NCBI GenBank assembly: GCA_002356635.1
Contig: CP023454.1
Span: 2,960,501-3,024,500 of the forward strand
Direction of reading: 5' to 3'
Origin: Rhodobacteraceae bacterium QY30
GTDB taxonomy: Bacteria > Pseudomonadota > Alphaproteobacteria > Rhodobacterales > Rhodobacteraceae
DNA: 64,000 nucleotides
Shown here: in pieces, positions 31,601 to 41,630 of the stretch
Position numbering within the stretch: the stretch's first letter is position 1
Layout: every line of letters starts with the position of its first letter
Notes under the pieces: model-generated
Databases searched by the model: none
What the model was told of the DNA's origin: nothing
Seen by the model: the letters and a program-made list of their open reading frames with translations, nothing else
Translations under genes and position numbers: made by a program

Positions 31601-34600
31601 CGACTGGGGACCGGCCCCGGCCAGCACGCGCGCGGCCGGAGCGCGAAGCCGGGCATCGCCGCGCGCCACCATTCCGCCCAGCGCCTGGAAATCCGCCGCC
31701 TCGGCATGGGTGATGCCCAGATGGCGCAATTGAACCTGCGCCTGGGTCCAGGCCAGGGTGGCAGCGCGGGAATAGGCCGAGGCATCGCGGTGCCGGTCGA
31801 CCATGTCCAGAAGCGCGTCGGCACTGGCGGCGACCATCGTCCAGAAGGTCACGCGCACGACCCCGCCCGCAGGAACGCTCACCCGGCGCCGGATCGAGAA
31901 GAGCGGGTCCAGCACCGTTCCGGTGGTTCCCGACAGGGGGGCATCCGCCATCGCTGCGTTGCCCAGCGTGCGGCCCCGGCCGATGAAACGGGCGCGGTCG
32001 GTTTCGATCTGCATGGGCGCCGTCTCCTCGCCCTCGACCACGGCAATGTGGGCCGCCCAGACTTCGGGGTCCTGGGGTGAGCGGCGCCGGCGCGTGGCGA
32101 TGACGACGCCCAGTTCCGGCAGGAAGTCGGTAACGACGAACATCTTCGAAAACGCCGGGTGCGCCTGATCCTGGGCCAGCGGAGCCAGCACCAGTTCGGC
32201 GTAAGAGGTGACATCCACCTCGCGCGGGCGGCGGCCGGTGTTGGTCAGCGTCACGCGACGCGCCTCGGCATCGTCCTCGGCCGAGATCACGATGTCGGTG
32301 GTGGTGGTGAAGCGCGGTGCCTGGTGGGTGAAGCCGGCATGGTGTTCACAGAAGACGGCGCGGTGGCGCCCGGACTCGGTCGCCGTGGGCTGGACGCCCG
32401 CGGACCACAGGGCACCGGTGGCGGTGTCACGCAGGAAGATGAACGACCCCAGCGCGCCTTGCGTCGGCTCGGCGCGCCAGCGGGTCACCGCCATGTCGCG
32501 CCACTGGCTGAAGCCTTCGCCCGTGGGGGTCAGCATCAGGCCATAGTTGCCGTTGGAAAGGAAATGCGCGGTCGGAACGGCACGGGCCGGGGTTTCGAAA
32601 GTGCGCAGGCCCAGCGACTCGCTGTCCGCGACCACGGTGGCCGAGACTTCGGCGGCGCGCGGCGGAGCGGCCGGGACATCCCGCGGGATCCGTTCTTGCA
32701 GCAGAAGTTCTACCCCCTGGATCATCGGCTCGGCGTGGAACAGGTCGCGCAGCCGGCCGTCCAGCAGGGTGTTGGCGATGGCGGTGATGGTCATGCCCTG
32801 GTGGTGGGCCATGAAGCTGCGCACGATGGCGGGCTGGTCGCGGTCCTGAAGGCGCGAACCGGTGAAGTCCACTGCCTCGTAAAAGCCGAACCGCCCTTCG
32901 GCGCCCAGCGCGGCCAGCGCCGCAAAGTTCCGCACCGCAGCCGCCGGATCGACCATGGTGGCCAGGCCGGTGGCATAGGGCGCAACCACGCGGTTTTCGC
33001 TTAGGCCCCGCTTCAGCCCCAGGCCGGGCACGCCAAAGTTGGAGTACTGATAGGTCATTTCCAGGTCGCGGGCGTTGTAGGCAGACTCCGAGATCCCCCA
33101 AGGCATCCCCAACGCGGCGGCGTAACTTTCCTGCCGCGCCACGACCAGCTGGCTGGTCTGGTTCAGCACCGATCCCGCCGGCGCGCGCATCACGATCGAC
33201 GGCATCAGGTATTCGAACATGCTGCCCGACCAGGAAATCAGCGCGGCCCCCGTTCCCAGCGGCGTTGCCGTGCGGCCAAGCCGGAACCAGTGCCGCGTCG
33301 GCACATCCCCCTTGGCAATCGAGAACAGGCTGGCAAGCCGCGCTTCCGAGGCGAGAAGGTCGTAGCAATTGGTGTCGGCGCGGTTGGTGGCGACGGAAAA
33401 GCCGATGGACAGCAACTTCTTTTCCGGGTCCAGAAGAAAGGCGAAGTCCATCTCCAGCGCGAAGGCGCGGGCCTCGTCCTCGATCCTCGCAAGCTCGGCC
33501 GGGAAGGGGTGGGTCTGGTCCGCCAGCCAGTCGGACAGGGCGTGGTGGGCGGCGGCCGTCCAGAAAGCAATATCGGCATCCGCGCCGCCGGTGCCATGCG
33601 CCCGTTTCGCCAGAGCGGCCATCTGAGGGAGCAGCGGTGCAAGGTCGGGCTGTACCGCCAACAACCCATCCACACGGTCGATTTCGCCGCAAAGCTGGGC
33701 CTGCGAGGGCGATGCGGATTGCCGCGCCAGTTCCAGGGTGTCGCCCAGCGCCTGCCGAAGCACGGCCTCGGGCGTGCCGGTGTTGCGCCAGCCCCGACAC
33801 GCCTGTGCGACGGCGATCAGGTGGCCGGCCAGATTGCCGCTGTCCACCGACGAGACATAGGCAGGATCAAGGACGCGCAGGTCGCGCGTGTCGTACCAGT
33901 TGTAGAGATGTCCGCGGTAGCGCCCCATCCGTTGCATCGTGGAGAGCGTGTCGCCCAGACGCCGCGCCGCGGTGGCCTTGCCGATCCAGCCCATGTCACA
34001 GGCGACGACCGTGGACAGAAGATAAAGCCCGATGTTGGTGGGTGAGGTGCGATGCGCCACCACGGGCTTCGGGGTTTCCTGGAAATTGTCCGGCGGCAGG
34101 AAGTTTTCCTCGGCCGTCACGAAGGTTTCAAAGAAGCGCCAGGTGCGCCGGGCCGTCAGACGCAGGACACGCGCCTGATCGCCGGACAGCGCCGCAAGCC
34201 GGCCGATCGGGCGCGGCTGGCTCACATGGCGCGCGACCAGCGGCGCCAGAAGCCAGGCCAGCGCGAAGGGGGCCAGCACCGGCAGCACATCCGGGTTCAT
34301 GCCCAGCGCCAGGCCGCAGACCGCCAGCCCCAGCACCACACTGCCCGCCATGTGCCGGTAGGACAGCGCAACCGATGGCAGCCCGCCGCGCCCGGCATGT
34401 TCGGCGGTGGTCCATTCCAGCAGATGGCGGCGCGACACCGCCAGCCGCCAGGCAGTGCGCAGAATCGCATCCAGCATGCGGAACGCCTGATCCGCCAGGA
34501 AAACCAGGTTGAACCCCACTTGCGCCAGCGCCGTTGCTGCCTCGGCCCCCAGTGCCCGCAGATGGCTTTGCATCGTGACGCCGGGATGGGCGGGAAGAAG

Positions 34601-37180
34601 GCCGAACGGCAGGAACAGCAGCCGCGGCACCGCCAGAAGCGCGACCACCCCGACCGTCCAGACCAGGGAGGCCGCGGGCGGCATCAGCCAACCCGCCAGA
34701 AGCGTGACCAGAGCCAGGGGCGCCAGCAGCGATCGGCGAAGGTTGTCGATCATCTTCCAGCGGCCGACGGGGGGAATGGCGCTCCCCCGTGTACCGAAGA
34801 TCCACGGCAGCAGCTGCCAGTCGCCGCGCACCCAGCGGTGATGGCGCTGCATGTCCACGTCGTAGCGGGTGGGAAAGTCCTCGATCACCTCGATGTCCGA
34901 GGCAAGTCCCGCCCGGGCGAAGATCCCCTCGAACAGATCGTGGCTGAGAAGGGTGTTTTCCGGCACGCGGCCGTCCAGCGCGGCCTCGAAGGCGTCAACG
35001 TCATAGATGCCCTTGCCGGTGAACGACCCCTCCTCGAACAGATCCTGGTAAAGGTCCGAGGCGGCCGCGGCATAGGGCTCGATACCGCCCGGGGTAGAAA
35101 AAATCCGCTGGTAGGTCGAGCCGCCCCGATCGGTGGGAAGCGAGGCACCGACCCGCGGTTGCAGGATCCCATGACCGGCAACAACACGCCCCGCGCGGGC
35201 GTCGAAGCTCGGCCGGTTCAGCGGATGCGCCATCTTGCCGATCATCATGCGGGCGGTATTGCGCAACAGGCGGGTATCGGCGTCCAGCGTGATCACATAG
35301 CGGATCCCCTCAGGCAGGGGGCTGCTGATGACATCGAAGCTGGTGTTGCTGGCGCCGCGCAAAAGGCGGTTGAGTTCGGTCAGCTTGCCGCGCTTGCGCT
35401 CCCATCCCATCCAGACACCTTCGCCGGGATTCCACATCCGGCGCCGATGCAGGAAGTAGAAGCGCGCCCGGCCATCCTCGGTCGGGTAACGGTCATTCAG
35501 CCCGGCCACCGCCGCCAGCGCGGCATCGATCAGCGACCTGTCCCCAGGAACCACCTCGGCGGCCGCGTCAGCGGCATCCGAAAGCAGGGCATAATAGACC
35601 GCGCCGCCGGTGCTGGACAGGTAATGGACCTCAAGCCGCTCGACCTGCGTCAGAAGTTCCTCGGTGTCGCGGAAGATGACCGGGACAACCAGAAGCGTCT
35701 TCAGGTGGTCGGGGATGGCCTGCGTCAGGTCAAGCCCGGGCAGAGGGTGGGGTGCGACCGCACGGGTGGCGATGGTGTTGACGATGGCGGTGCCCGCCTC
35801 GAACGCGACGGCCAGACCGGTGATCGCCAACCACGTCAGGCCGACCGCACCGGCCCCCGCGGCCCCCGCAGCCCAAAGCGCCAGCGACAGAAGCAGCAGC
35901 GACACAGCCGCGATGGCACCCAGATAGCCGGCCAGGCCCAGCTGCCCGATCCGACGCCGCAGCGCCATCGCCAGACCGGGCCGAAAGCCCACATCCGCCT
36001 CCAGCCGGGGGCGGCCTTCCCCGATCAGCCAGTATCCCGGATCGCGGCGCCGGGCATCGTCCGCCACGGCCACAAGGGCCAGGCAGGCTTCGGCCACCCC
36101 GCCTTCGGTGTGGTCTGACCCCCGCGCCAGGATCTCGATCTCGGTCCGGTAGCGGTTCCGGGTGGCGAAGTCCATGTCGCCGAAGGTCGTCCGCTCGCGC
36201 AGGCGGGCGTCGATCAGGCTCACATCCTCGAAGAAATCCGCCCAGTCCATTTCGGAAACCAGCCGCATCGAGGTGACGATGTTGCGCATGGTGACGTTCG
36301 AGGCGCCAAGGCGGCTCTGGACATGCGCCACCACATCCTCGATCGACTGGCCCTGTCGTTGCAGCCGTTCCTCAAGCCAGACCAGAAGCGGCATGGCCGC
36401 CGGATCGTAACCCCGCAGTCGCTTGGCGATCTGACCGACGAAGATGTCATCCAGCGGCTGGTCCTGATAGGGGGCGACCGCCTCGCGCAGCGCCAGAATC
36501 TGCGCCTGGTCCGACACCGCGCCCGCCGACAGAACCTTGTCCACCAGCGAATCCGCCAGCTTCCGCAGACGGTGACCTTCAACGATCTGCTCGGCCAGAC
36601 GGCGCATGTTCTCGACAAGGACGATGCGCAGGGTGATCGCAATGGCCCAGATCTCGCCGATCATCAGAGGCTGCACGTCCTGGTAGGCGCGGACATACCG
36701 GGCCAGCACCGATGGCGACAGCAGACTGTCCGTATGGGCCACATAGGCCCAGGTCACTCCGAAGACACGCGGATAGCCCCGGAAGGGTCCGTCGGCAAGT
36801 TTTGGAAGCTGGCGGTAGTAGCCCGGGGGAAGGTCTTCCTTCACCTGAAGAAGCTGCTCCTCGACCAGATGAAAGTTGTCCAGAAGCCACTCGGCGGCGG
36901 GGGCGATGGAATCGCCGGTCTTCAACGCTTCCGCGCAGGTCGCGTAAGCATCCAGAAGGACGCGCGCATTATCCGTGACCCGATCACTCAGCCGCAGGAC
37001 GCGGAGCGGATGGCCTTCCACAACGGGCTGCGCGGCGGCAAGGCTTCGGGCGTGATGTTCCAGGCGCTCGGTGCCGAACAGTTCGGACCGGATCGGGGTC
37101 TTGTCACGCCAGACGTCCGGGACGGCACGCGAAAGGCCCGGAACCTGCCCCAACCACCGTCCTACCATGTCAACCGCCAT
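28688..37180 (-). CDS. cgs: Cyclic beta-1,2-glucan synthase (GT84-GH94)
   Basis: 2830 residues, the usual size for Cgs/NdvB. An N-terminal cytoplasmic region (~1-410) is followed by a membrane pair (~415-470), the glucosyltransferase domain with DADT at 633-636 and HHRWVRGDWQ at ~780, and more membrane helices (~817-860 and ~945-985). The second half has glucoamylase-like and GH94 beta-1,2-glucan phosphorylase modules, including GISESAYNARDLE and the catalytic GDWNDGMN near the C-terminus. It initiates, elongates, cyclises and trims beta-1,2-glucan from UDP-glucose; the product is exported to the periplasm as an osmolyte. The start overlaps a small CsbD-like ORF (TGATG). The 3' end converges on gckA. 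Confidence 0.96.
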   Translation of the reverse strand: MAVDMVGRWLGQVPGLSRAVPDVWRDKTPIRSELFGTERLEHHARSLAAAQPVVEGHPLRVLRLSDRVTDNARVLLDAYATCAEALKTGDSIAPAAEWLLDNFHLVEEQLLQVKEDLPPGYYRQLPKLADGPFRGYPRVFGVTWAYVAHTDSLLSPSVLARYVRAYQDVQPLMIGEIWAIAITLRIVLVENMRRLAEQIVEGHRLRKLADSLVDKVLSAGAVSDQAQILALREAVAPYQDQPLDDIFVGQIAKRLRGYDPAAMPLLVWLEERLQRQGQSIEDVVAHVQSRLGASNVTMRNIVTSMRLVSEMDWADFFEDVSLIDARLRERTTFGDMDFATRNRYRTEIEILARGSDHTEGGVAEACLALVAVADDARRRDPGYWLIGEGRPRLEADVGFRPGLAMALRRRIGQLGLAGYLGAIAAVSLLLLSLALWAAGAAGAGAVGLTWLAITGLAVAFEAGTAIVNTIATRAVAPHPLPGLDLTQAIPDHLKTLLVVPVIFRDTEELLTQVERLEVHYLSSTGGAVYYALLSDAADAAAEVVPGDRSLIDAALAAVAGLNDRYPTEDGRARFYFLHRRRMWNPGEGVWMGWERKRGKLTELNRLLRGASNTSFDVISSPLPEGIRYVITLDADTRLLRNTARMMIGKMAHPLNRPSFDARAGRVVAGHGILQPRVGASLPTDRGGSTYQRIFSTPGGIEPYAAAASDLYQDLFEEGSFTGKGIYDVDAFEAALDGRVPENTLLSHDLFEGIFARAGLASDIEVIEDFPTRYDVDMQRHHRWVRGDWQLLPWIFGTRGSAIPPVGRWKMIDNLRRSLLAPLALVTLLAGWLMPPAASLVWTVGVVALLAVPRLLFLPFGLLPAHPGVTMQSHLRALGAEAATALAQVGFNLVFLADQAFRMLDAILRTAWRLAVSRRHLLEWTTAEHAGRGGLPSVALSYRHMAGSVVLGLAVCGLALGMNPDVLPVLAPFALAWLLAPLVARHVSQPRPIGRLAALSGDQARVLRLTARRTWRFFETFVTAEENFLPPDNFQETPKPVVAHRTSPTNIGLYLLSTVVACDMGWIGKATAARRLGDTLSTMQRMGRYRGHLYNWYDTRDLRVLDPAYVSSVDSGNLAGHLIAVAQACRGWRNTGTPEAVLRQALGDTLELARQSASPSQAQLCGEIDRVDGLLAVQPDLAPLLPQMAALAKRAHGTGGADADIAFWTAAAHHALSDWLADQTHPFPAELARIEDEARAFALEMDFAFLLDPEKKLLSIGFSVATNRADTNCYDLLASEARLASLFSIAKGDVPTRHWFRLGRTATPLGTGAALISWSGSMFEYLMPSIVMRAPAGSVLNQTSQLVVARQESYAAALGMPWGISESAYNARDLEMTYQYSNFGVPGLGLKRGLSENRVVAPYATGLATMVDPAAAVRNFAALAALGAEGRFGFYEAVDFTGSRLQDRDQPAIVRSFMAHHQGMTITAIANTLLDGRLRDLFHAEPMIQGVELLLQERIPRDVPAAPPRAAEVSATVVADSESLGLRTFETPARAVPTAHFLSNGNYGLMLTPTGEGFSQWRDMAVTRWRAEPTQGALGSFIFLRDTATGALWSAGVQPTATESGRHRAVFCEHHAGFTHQAPRFTTTTDIVISAEDDAEARRVTLTNTGRRPREVDVTSYAELVLAPLAQDQAHPAFSKMFVVTDFLPELGVVIATRRRRSPQDPEVWAAHIAVVEGEETAPMQIETDRARFIGRGRTLGNAAMADAPLSGTTGTVLDPLFSIRRRVSVPAGGVVRVTFWTMVAASADALLDMVDRHRDASAYSRAATLAWTQAQVQLRHLGITHAEAADFQALGGMVARGDARLRAPAARVLAGAGPQSALWAFGISGDLPIVLLLIEDTQDLPALRQVLSAHEYWGMRLLPVDLVILNDRSSSYVQDLQVAIDSAVRAIRTRPRAEGIHARTHGTVHTLRSDLLAPGGRATLLSVAQVVLVASRGNISRQMEALSRRLPAARMAAPRHPDAGPEPTLPVTEFFNGLGGFAEGGREYVTVLRKDEATPAPWINVVANPRFGFQVSAAGSGYTWSENSRENQITPWSNDPVTDRSGEAIYLHDLVTDEVWTATALPIRGPGTYLARHGFGYSAFSHATNTLSAEMVQFVPLDAPVKITRLTLRNTGPTARRLSITAYAEWVLGPTRGASLPHILTRIDENGAILAENPFAMAFPGRVGFADLGPDTTSRTADRAEFIGAGGSLSDPAGLRAAGLSERTGPGLDPCAALQRRLTLEPGATVEIVFLLGQAESATAATALIHEMRALDLDQALEDVKRHWAEVLGAVQVITPDRSMDILLNGWLMYQTLACRIWARAGFYQASGAYGFRDQLQDGMALTFARPEMTRGHILRAASRQFPEGDVQHWWLPHSGQGVRTRISDDRVWLGYCTAQYVSVTGDLAVLDEKLPFLHGPPLAEGAHDDFSQPSISEETATLFEHCARALDQAVALTGENGMPLIGTGDWNDGMNRVGEGGQGTSLWLGWLLIATIDRMAPLADPRDPARAARWRQHAESVRQAIEAHGWDGAWYRRGTFDDGTILGTSGAAECRIDSIAQSWSVLSGAADPARAHKAMESLDKHLVRADPGMALLFTPPFDRTPLDPGYIKGYPPGLRENGGQYSHAAMWVILARARMGDGDGAADLFARLNPINHARTRQAVERYKVEPYVVAADVYSTAPHEGRGGWTWYTGSAAWMYRAGVEGILGLTRRGNELRLDPCFPKAWPKVELRVTLGPARLVITVHNPDKTGRGVFQARMDGKDLVVGTDGAIIPLLDGDHSVTVVLGQVTPPEGPGRAAATGEAAST

Positions 37181-37368
37181 CAGTGCGGCGGCGCCATGTC
37201 TTCGGGCGGATCGTCCAGCGTCGGTTTAAGCTCAAGTGGACGGGCGGTCGGCCGGGAAGCGCACGGCGGATCCGTCGGGCGACGGGACGTGCTTTTCGGC
37301 CATTCTCCGCACAGGCGCTGCGTCATGGCCACCCATTTGAGTTCGATCTGCTCCCAGTTCATGTCCAT
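37180..37368 (-). CDS. Small CsbD-like protein coupled to the glucan synthase
   Basis: 62 residues beginning MDMNWEQIELKWVAMTQRL, which resembles the start of CsbD/YjbJ stress proteins (MNWDQIEGKWKQ). A GGGAGG SD lies eight bases before the ATG. The rest is Pro-rich and low-complexity and ends MAPPH. Its TGA overlaps the ATG of the glucan synthase as TGATG, so translation is probably coupled. The frame is open back to 37581 but only this start has an SD. Function unknown; it may set translation of the giant synthase. Confidence 0.6.
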   Translation of the reverse strand: MDMNWEQIELKWVAMTQRLCGEWPKSTSRRPTDPPCASRPTARPLELKPTLDDPPEDMAPPH

Positions 37369-37453
37369 ATCCGTGACCTCCCGCACGGACGGAACGGAGG
37401 ACCGGGCACTTTGTTCCACGGACGTTTTTCGATGGGCCAAATCTGGCCGACGG

Positions 37454-37909
37454 TCAGTGCGCTCCCTTCGTTTGCAACCCACGGCTGTCCCGAGGCGCAT
37501 GGCGATTGCGCGCCGCCGCAGGGCCGGTGCCAAGGTCGGACAGGATGGGACAATCCGGCCGATCATCCCCGCAGCACGCATCGGCCAGATGCTGAAGCGT
37601 ATCCATCATCTCCTGCATTTCGGCGATGCGCTGGCGCAAGCCTTCGATATGTGCCGTCGCGATCCGCTTTACGTCTCCGCTCTGGCGCGTCCGGTCGCGC
37701 CACAGCGCGATCAGCTCGGCGATTCGCTCGACCGAAAAGCCCAGGTCACGGGCGCGGCGGATGAACCGCAAAACCTGCACGTCAGCGTCCGAATAGGTCC
37801 GGTAGCCCGAAGCGGTGCGACCCGCCGCCGCGATCAGGCCGGTGGATTCGTAATAACGGATCATTTTCGCCGAAACGCCCGAGGCCCGGGCCGCCTCTCC
37901 GATGTTCAC
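37454..37909 (-). CDS. cueR: Copper-responsive MerR-family activator CueR
   Basis: 151 residues from a GTG at 37909 with AAGGAG six bases upstream. MerR HTH (NIGEAARASGVSAKMIRYYE), a dimerisation helix, and a metal loop CCGDDRPDCPI with C112 and C120, the same spacing and numbering as the Cu(I) ligands of E. coli CueR. It activates copA from the promoter at 40432-40462. It lies directly downstream of copA on the same strand and would be co-induced. A longer in-frame reading to 38050 passes into copA and is rejected. Confidence 0.94.
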   Translation of the reverse strand: MNIGEAARASGVSAKMIRYYESTGLIAAAGRTASGYRTYSDADVQVLRFIRRARDLGFSVERIAELIALWRDRTRQSGDVKRIATAHIEGLRQRIAEMQEMMDTLQHLADACCGDDRPDCPILSDLGTGPAAARNRHAPRDSRGLQTKGAH

Positions 37910-37929
37910 GCCAGGCTCCTTCCGCGGGT

Positions 37930-40398
37930 TCAGGTCCGGGCGGGGGCGAAGCGCCGCAGACGCAGCGCATTTCCCAGAACGAAGACCGATGACATGGCCA
38001 TCGCGCCAGCCGCGAACACGGGGGACAGCAGGATGCCGAAGGCGGGCCACAGCACCCCGGCTGCGACCGGGATCAGCGCGACGTTGTAGGCGAAGGCCCA
38101 GAACAGGTTCTGGCGGATGTTCCGCATCGTGGCCTTTGACAGGGCGATGGCGTCACTGACCGCCGTCAGGCGGCCGGACATCAGCACCACATCCGCGGCC
38201 TCGATGGCGATGTCGGTGCCCGTGCCGACGGCGATCCCCACATCCGACTCGGCCAGCGCCGGTGCGTCGTTGATCCCGTCACCCACGAAGGCCAGATGGC
38301 CCAGCGCGCGCAAGCGCTTCACCACCGCGACCTTGCCATCGGGCAGCACCTCGGCCACCACTTCGTCGATGCCCAGCTGGCGGGCAATGGCCTGTGCAGT
38401 GCGGGCATTATCCCCCGTGATCATCGCAACCTTCAGCCCCAGCCGGTGCAGGGCGGCGATGGCCGGTGGTGTGGTTTCCTTCAGCGGATCCGCCACGGCC
38501 AGGATCGCGGCCAGCCGCCCGTCGATCGCGGCGTAAAGGGGCGACTTGCCCTCGTCTCCCAGGCGCTTGGCCTCGGCCCCGAAAGGTGTCACGTCCAGCC
38601 CCAGTTGGGCCATGTAGCGATCTGCGCCCACCTCGATCCGGCGCCCCGCCGCGTGGGCGCTGACACCAAAGCCGGTGACCGAGGCGAAGTCGGTGATTTC
38701 GGGAAGGGAAAGCCCTTCCTCACTGGCGGCGGCGACAATGGCGCGGGCAATCGGGTGTTCGGATTTCGCCTCGACCGCGGCGACGGCGGTCAACACCGAC
38801 GGCCGGTCAAAGCCCGGCGCCTGGGCCATGTCGGTCAGGCGCGGCTTGCCTTCCGTCAGCGTCCCGGTCTTGTCCAGCGCCACCACGCGCACGTCCTGAA
38901 GCGATTGCAGCGCCTCTCCCTTGCGGAACAGCACGCCCAGTTCGGCGCCCCGCCCCGTGCCGACCATGATCGAGGTCGGCGTGGCCAGGCCCATCGCGCA
39001 AGGGCAGGCGATGATCAGGACGGCAACGGCATTGACCAGGCCGAAGCTCAGCGACGGCTGAGGCCCGAAGATAAGCCAGACAAGGAAGGTCAGCGCGGCC
39101 AGCGCCATGACCGCAGGAACGAACCACATCGTCACCCGGTCCACCAGCGCCTGGATCGGCAGCTTGCCGCCCTGCGCCTCTTCGACCATGCGGATGATCT
39201 GCGCCAGCATCGTCGCTTCGCCCACCGCGGTCGCACGAAAGCGGAAGGCTCCGGTCTGGTTGACGGTGCCCCCGGTGACGGCGCTGCCGATGGTCTTTTC
39301 CACCGGCAGCGGCTCGCCCGAGATCATGCTTTCGTCGATCCAGCTGCTGCCTTCGTTCACGTCGCCATCGACCGGCACGCGTTCGCCGGGGCGCACCTCA
39401 ACGATGTCGCCGGGCCTGACCTCGGCCACGGGAACCTCGGACACCACAGCGCCCCGAACGACGCGGGCCGTCCGCGCCTGAAGCCCGACCAGCCGCCGGA
39501 TCGCCTCGGATGTCCGGCCCTTGGCCCGTGCTTCCAGCAACCGCCCCAGAAGGATCAGCGTGACGATCACCGCCGCCGCTTCGTAATAGACGTTGACGGT
39601 ACCGGCCGGCAGAAGCCCCGGCGCAAAGGTCGCCACCAGAGAATAGCCGTAGGCGGCCGCCGACCCGACGGCGACAAGGCTGTTCATGTCGGGTGCCCTG
39701 CGGACCAGGGCCGGGAAGCCCTTGCGGTAGAAGCGCAGGCCGGGGCCTGCCAGCACTGACGTGGTGAGCGCGAACTGGATGTACCAACTTGTCTGCATCC
39801 CGATGGTGGTCATCACCGCCTCATGTATCGACATGAAAAGGTGCGATCCCATTTCCAGCACGAAGACCGGCAGCGTCAGCAGCGCCGCGATCACGACATC
39901 CCGCCGTAGCGCCGCTTCCTCGGTGGCCTTGCGCAGCGATGTCGCGTCAGAGACCGCCGCCGCGGTTGCGGGATGCGCCTCATACCCGGCGGCACCGATG
40001 GCGCGGATCAGTTCCGCAGGATCGGCCGCGCCCGTGACCGTCGCGCGTTCGGTTGCCAGGTTCACCGTTGCCGACGTGACGCCCGGCACGGCCTTCAGCG
40101 CCCGCTCGACCCGCGCCACGCAGGAGGCGCAGGTCATCCCCTCGATCTCCAGATCGAGCGCACGGGCGGGAACGTGGTATCCCGCGTCCTCGACCGCCTG
40201 GATCAGTCGACCGCGATCCAGCGAAGCCCCCCGGACCTCGGCCCGCTCGGTCGCCAGATTGACCGCCGCCGCCTCGACCCCGGGAACTGCCTTCAACGCC
40301 CGCTCGACCCGGCCCACGCACGAGGCACAGGTCATGCCTTCGACATCAAACACCACCTTCGAGGGCGCGCCCGACGGGTCCTTGGCCTGAACGTTCAT
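37930..40398 (-). CDS. copA: Copper(I)-exporting P-type ATPase
   Basis: 822 residues with two N-terminal heavy-metal-binding domains ([15 protein letters not shown] near residue 20 and [15 protein letters not shown] near residue 88). Then the membrane pump with the CPC motif [12 protein letters not shown], phosphorylation motif [20 protein letters not shown] and [13 protein letters not shown], and the last helices carrying the Cu-ATPase YN and MSS residues. It exports Cu(I) to the periplasm. AAGGAG precedes the ATG. The two MXCXXC domains are near-duplicates, a recent-looking repeat. Confidence 0.97.
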   Translation of the reverse strand: MNVQAKDPSGAPSKVVFDVEGMTCASCVGRVERALKAVPGVEAAAVNLATERAEVRGASLDRGRLIQAVEDAGYHVPARALDLEIEGMTCASCVARVERALKAVPGVTSATVNLATERATVTGAADPAELIRAIGAAGYEAHPATAAAVSDATSLRKATEEAALRRDVVIAALLTLPVFVLEMGSHLFMSIHEAVMTTIGMQTSWYIQFALTTSVLAGPGLRFYRKGFPALVRRAPDMNSLVAVGSAAAYGYSLVATFAPGLLPAGTVNVYYEAAAVIVTLILLGRLLEARAKGRTSEAIRRLVGLQARTARVVRGAVVSEVPVAEVRPGDIVEVRPGERVPVDGDVNEGSSWIDESMISGEPLPVEKTIGSAVTGGTVNQTGAFRFRATAVGEATMLAQIIRMVEEAQGGKLPIQALVDRVTMWFVPAVMALAALTFLVWLIFGPQPSLSFGLVNAVAVLIIACPCAMGLATPTSIMVGTGRGAELGVLFRKGEALQSLQDVRVVALDKTGTLTEGKPRLTDMAQAPGFDRPSVLTAVAAVEAKSEHPIARAIVAAASEEGLSLPEITDFASVTGFGVSAHAAGRRIEVGADRYMAQLGLDVTPFGAEAKRLGDEGKSPLYAAIDGRLAAILAVADPLKETTPPAIAALHRLGLKVAMITGDNARTAQAIARQLGIDEVVAEVLPDGKVAVVKRLRALGHLAFVGDGINDAPALAESDVGIAVGTGTDIAIEAADVVLMSGRLTAVSDAIALSKATMRNIRQNLFWAFAYNVALIPVAAGVLWPAFGILLSPVFAAGAMAMSSVFVLGNALRLRRFAPART

Positions 40399-40431
40399 GG
40401 GGAACTCCTTCGATGACTGTTCCTCCGGTGC

Positions 40432-40462
40432 CAGATAGGGCTTCCAACGATGGGAAGGTCAA
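40432..40462 (-). promoter_or_regulatory. CueR-type promoter of copA
   Basis: On the minus strand, -35 TTGACC (40457-40462) and -10 TATCTG (40432-40437) are separated by 19 bases, the over-long spacer that marks MerR-regulated promoters. The spacer holds the near-dyad CTTCCCATCGTTGGAAG centred between the elements, as in known CueR boxes. Confidence 0.9.
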
Positions 40463-40607
40463 GCCCCCGCGGAAAAGGTCCACGGTCACGGATCCGTGCG
40501 CAGGGGCGCCTTCCGGATCACCTGGCCGGGCCGGTGTGGACTGTCCAGCCCGTCGCAGCGACTGTTACCGGACAGGGCCGCGCAGCTGTCCGGAACGCGC
40601 GGCTTTC

Positions 40608-41579
40608 CTACAAGGGAATTGCGCCGATCATCACTTCGATCCACAGCGCAAGCTGGTCGATGCCCCTCAACCGATAGGGCCTGACCTGGCGCATGGCCGC
40701 CAGACGATGTCCTGGGCCGAATGCGGAAAGACCTTCGCTTTGGTCCAGAAGCCGCTGGTTCCTTTCGCTCAGCAAGTACCGATTGCTTTTCAGGAACGCG
40801 CGGCTGTCGCGCAAGGCGCGGCCATAGGTGCCGTTCGTCACGCGTGCCAGCCGCGCGTGCGCCCATTTCAGGGTCTTCCCTGCGCCAAGGGTGTTCCTGT
40901 CGTGCTGGCGATAGAAAACCAGGGCATCCGCATCCCGAACCAGGGCGGCTTCGGCCCCTGCAAGGATCTGATACATCGCCCAGTCATGGCTGCTGACCGA
41001 AGGGTGGTTGGTGAACGCTTCCTTCAGCAAGGCAAAGGCCCGTGAGTTCATGACGGTGGCATTGCCGGGCAGGATGCTTTCAACCAGGGCGTTTCGAAAT
41101 TCAAGCCGCTCTACCGGCAATTGCCAAAGCCCGCGCGGATTCAGGGACGCATCCGTGATCCGCCGCGCCGCCACATGAATCGCCGGACGATGGGCGATGG
41201 ATGACATCGACGTCGCCGCGCGCAGCAGACGATCCGGTTGCCAGACGTCGTCCTGGTCTGAAAACGCCACCAAACCCGCATCGTCCGGTGCGTGCCGAAC
41301 CAGCGAAACGAAATTCGCCGCGTAGCCCTGCCGCGGCCCCGACAGGACCTGAACACGGCCGGGCGCGCAGCGGCCACGCAGTTGATCAAGGTAGGCGCGC
41401 GTCCCATCCCGCGAACCGTCGTCGCCGGCAATCAGCCGAAGGTCCACGCCACGTTGCGCGGCAATGCTCGCCACCTGATCGGGCAGATAGGGCATCCCGC
41501 CGCAGCTTGCCAGCAGAACGGTCACGCGGGGCAAGTCCGCCGTTCTTGCAGGGGGAAACGTCAGGCAATCCTCAACCAT
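40608..41579 (-). CDS. Glycosyltransferase family 2 protein
   Basis: 323 residues. GT-A fold: VTVLLASCGGMPYLPDQVAS at the start, AGDDGSRDGT, and the donor-binding VAFSDQDDVWQPDRL (DXD-like). DWAMYQIL near the middle and a C-terminal segment rich in Arg and aromatic residues are typical of rhamnosyl- or glucosyltransferases acting on lipid-linked polysaccharide. It is the last gene of a leftward four-gene cluster with two GT4-like enzymes and a sulfotransferase-like protein. The donor sugar and acceptor are not identifiable. Confidence 0.85.
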   Translation of the reverse strand: MVEDCLTFPPARTADLPRVTVLLASCGGMPYLPDQVASIAAQRGVDLRLIAGDDGSRDGTRAYLDQLRGRCAPGRVQVLSGPRQGYAANFVSLVRHAPDDAGLVAFSDQDDVWQPDRLLRAATSMSSIAHRPAIHVAARRITDASLNPRGLWQLPVERLEFRNALVESILPGNATVMNSRAFALLKEAFTNHPSVSSHDWAMYQILAGAEAALVRDADALVFYRQHDRNTLGAGKTLKWAHARLARVTNGTYGRALRDSRAFLKSNRYLLSERNQRLLDQSEGLSAFGPGHRLAAMRQVRPYRLRGIDQLALWIEVMIGAIPL

Positions 41580-41630
41580 GGCGAAGGCGTTTCCCTTCTG
41601 GAATGCTTCTGGTTCAATCTTAAAAGCGTC

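Noticed and set aside
34052-36118. 688-codon plus-strand open frame opposite the glucan synthase
   Set aside because: Antisense to intact Cgs glucosyltransferase motifs; low-complexity QRR-rich composition of a shadow frame.
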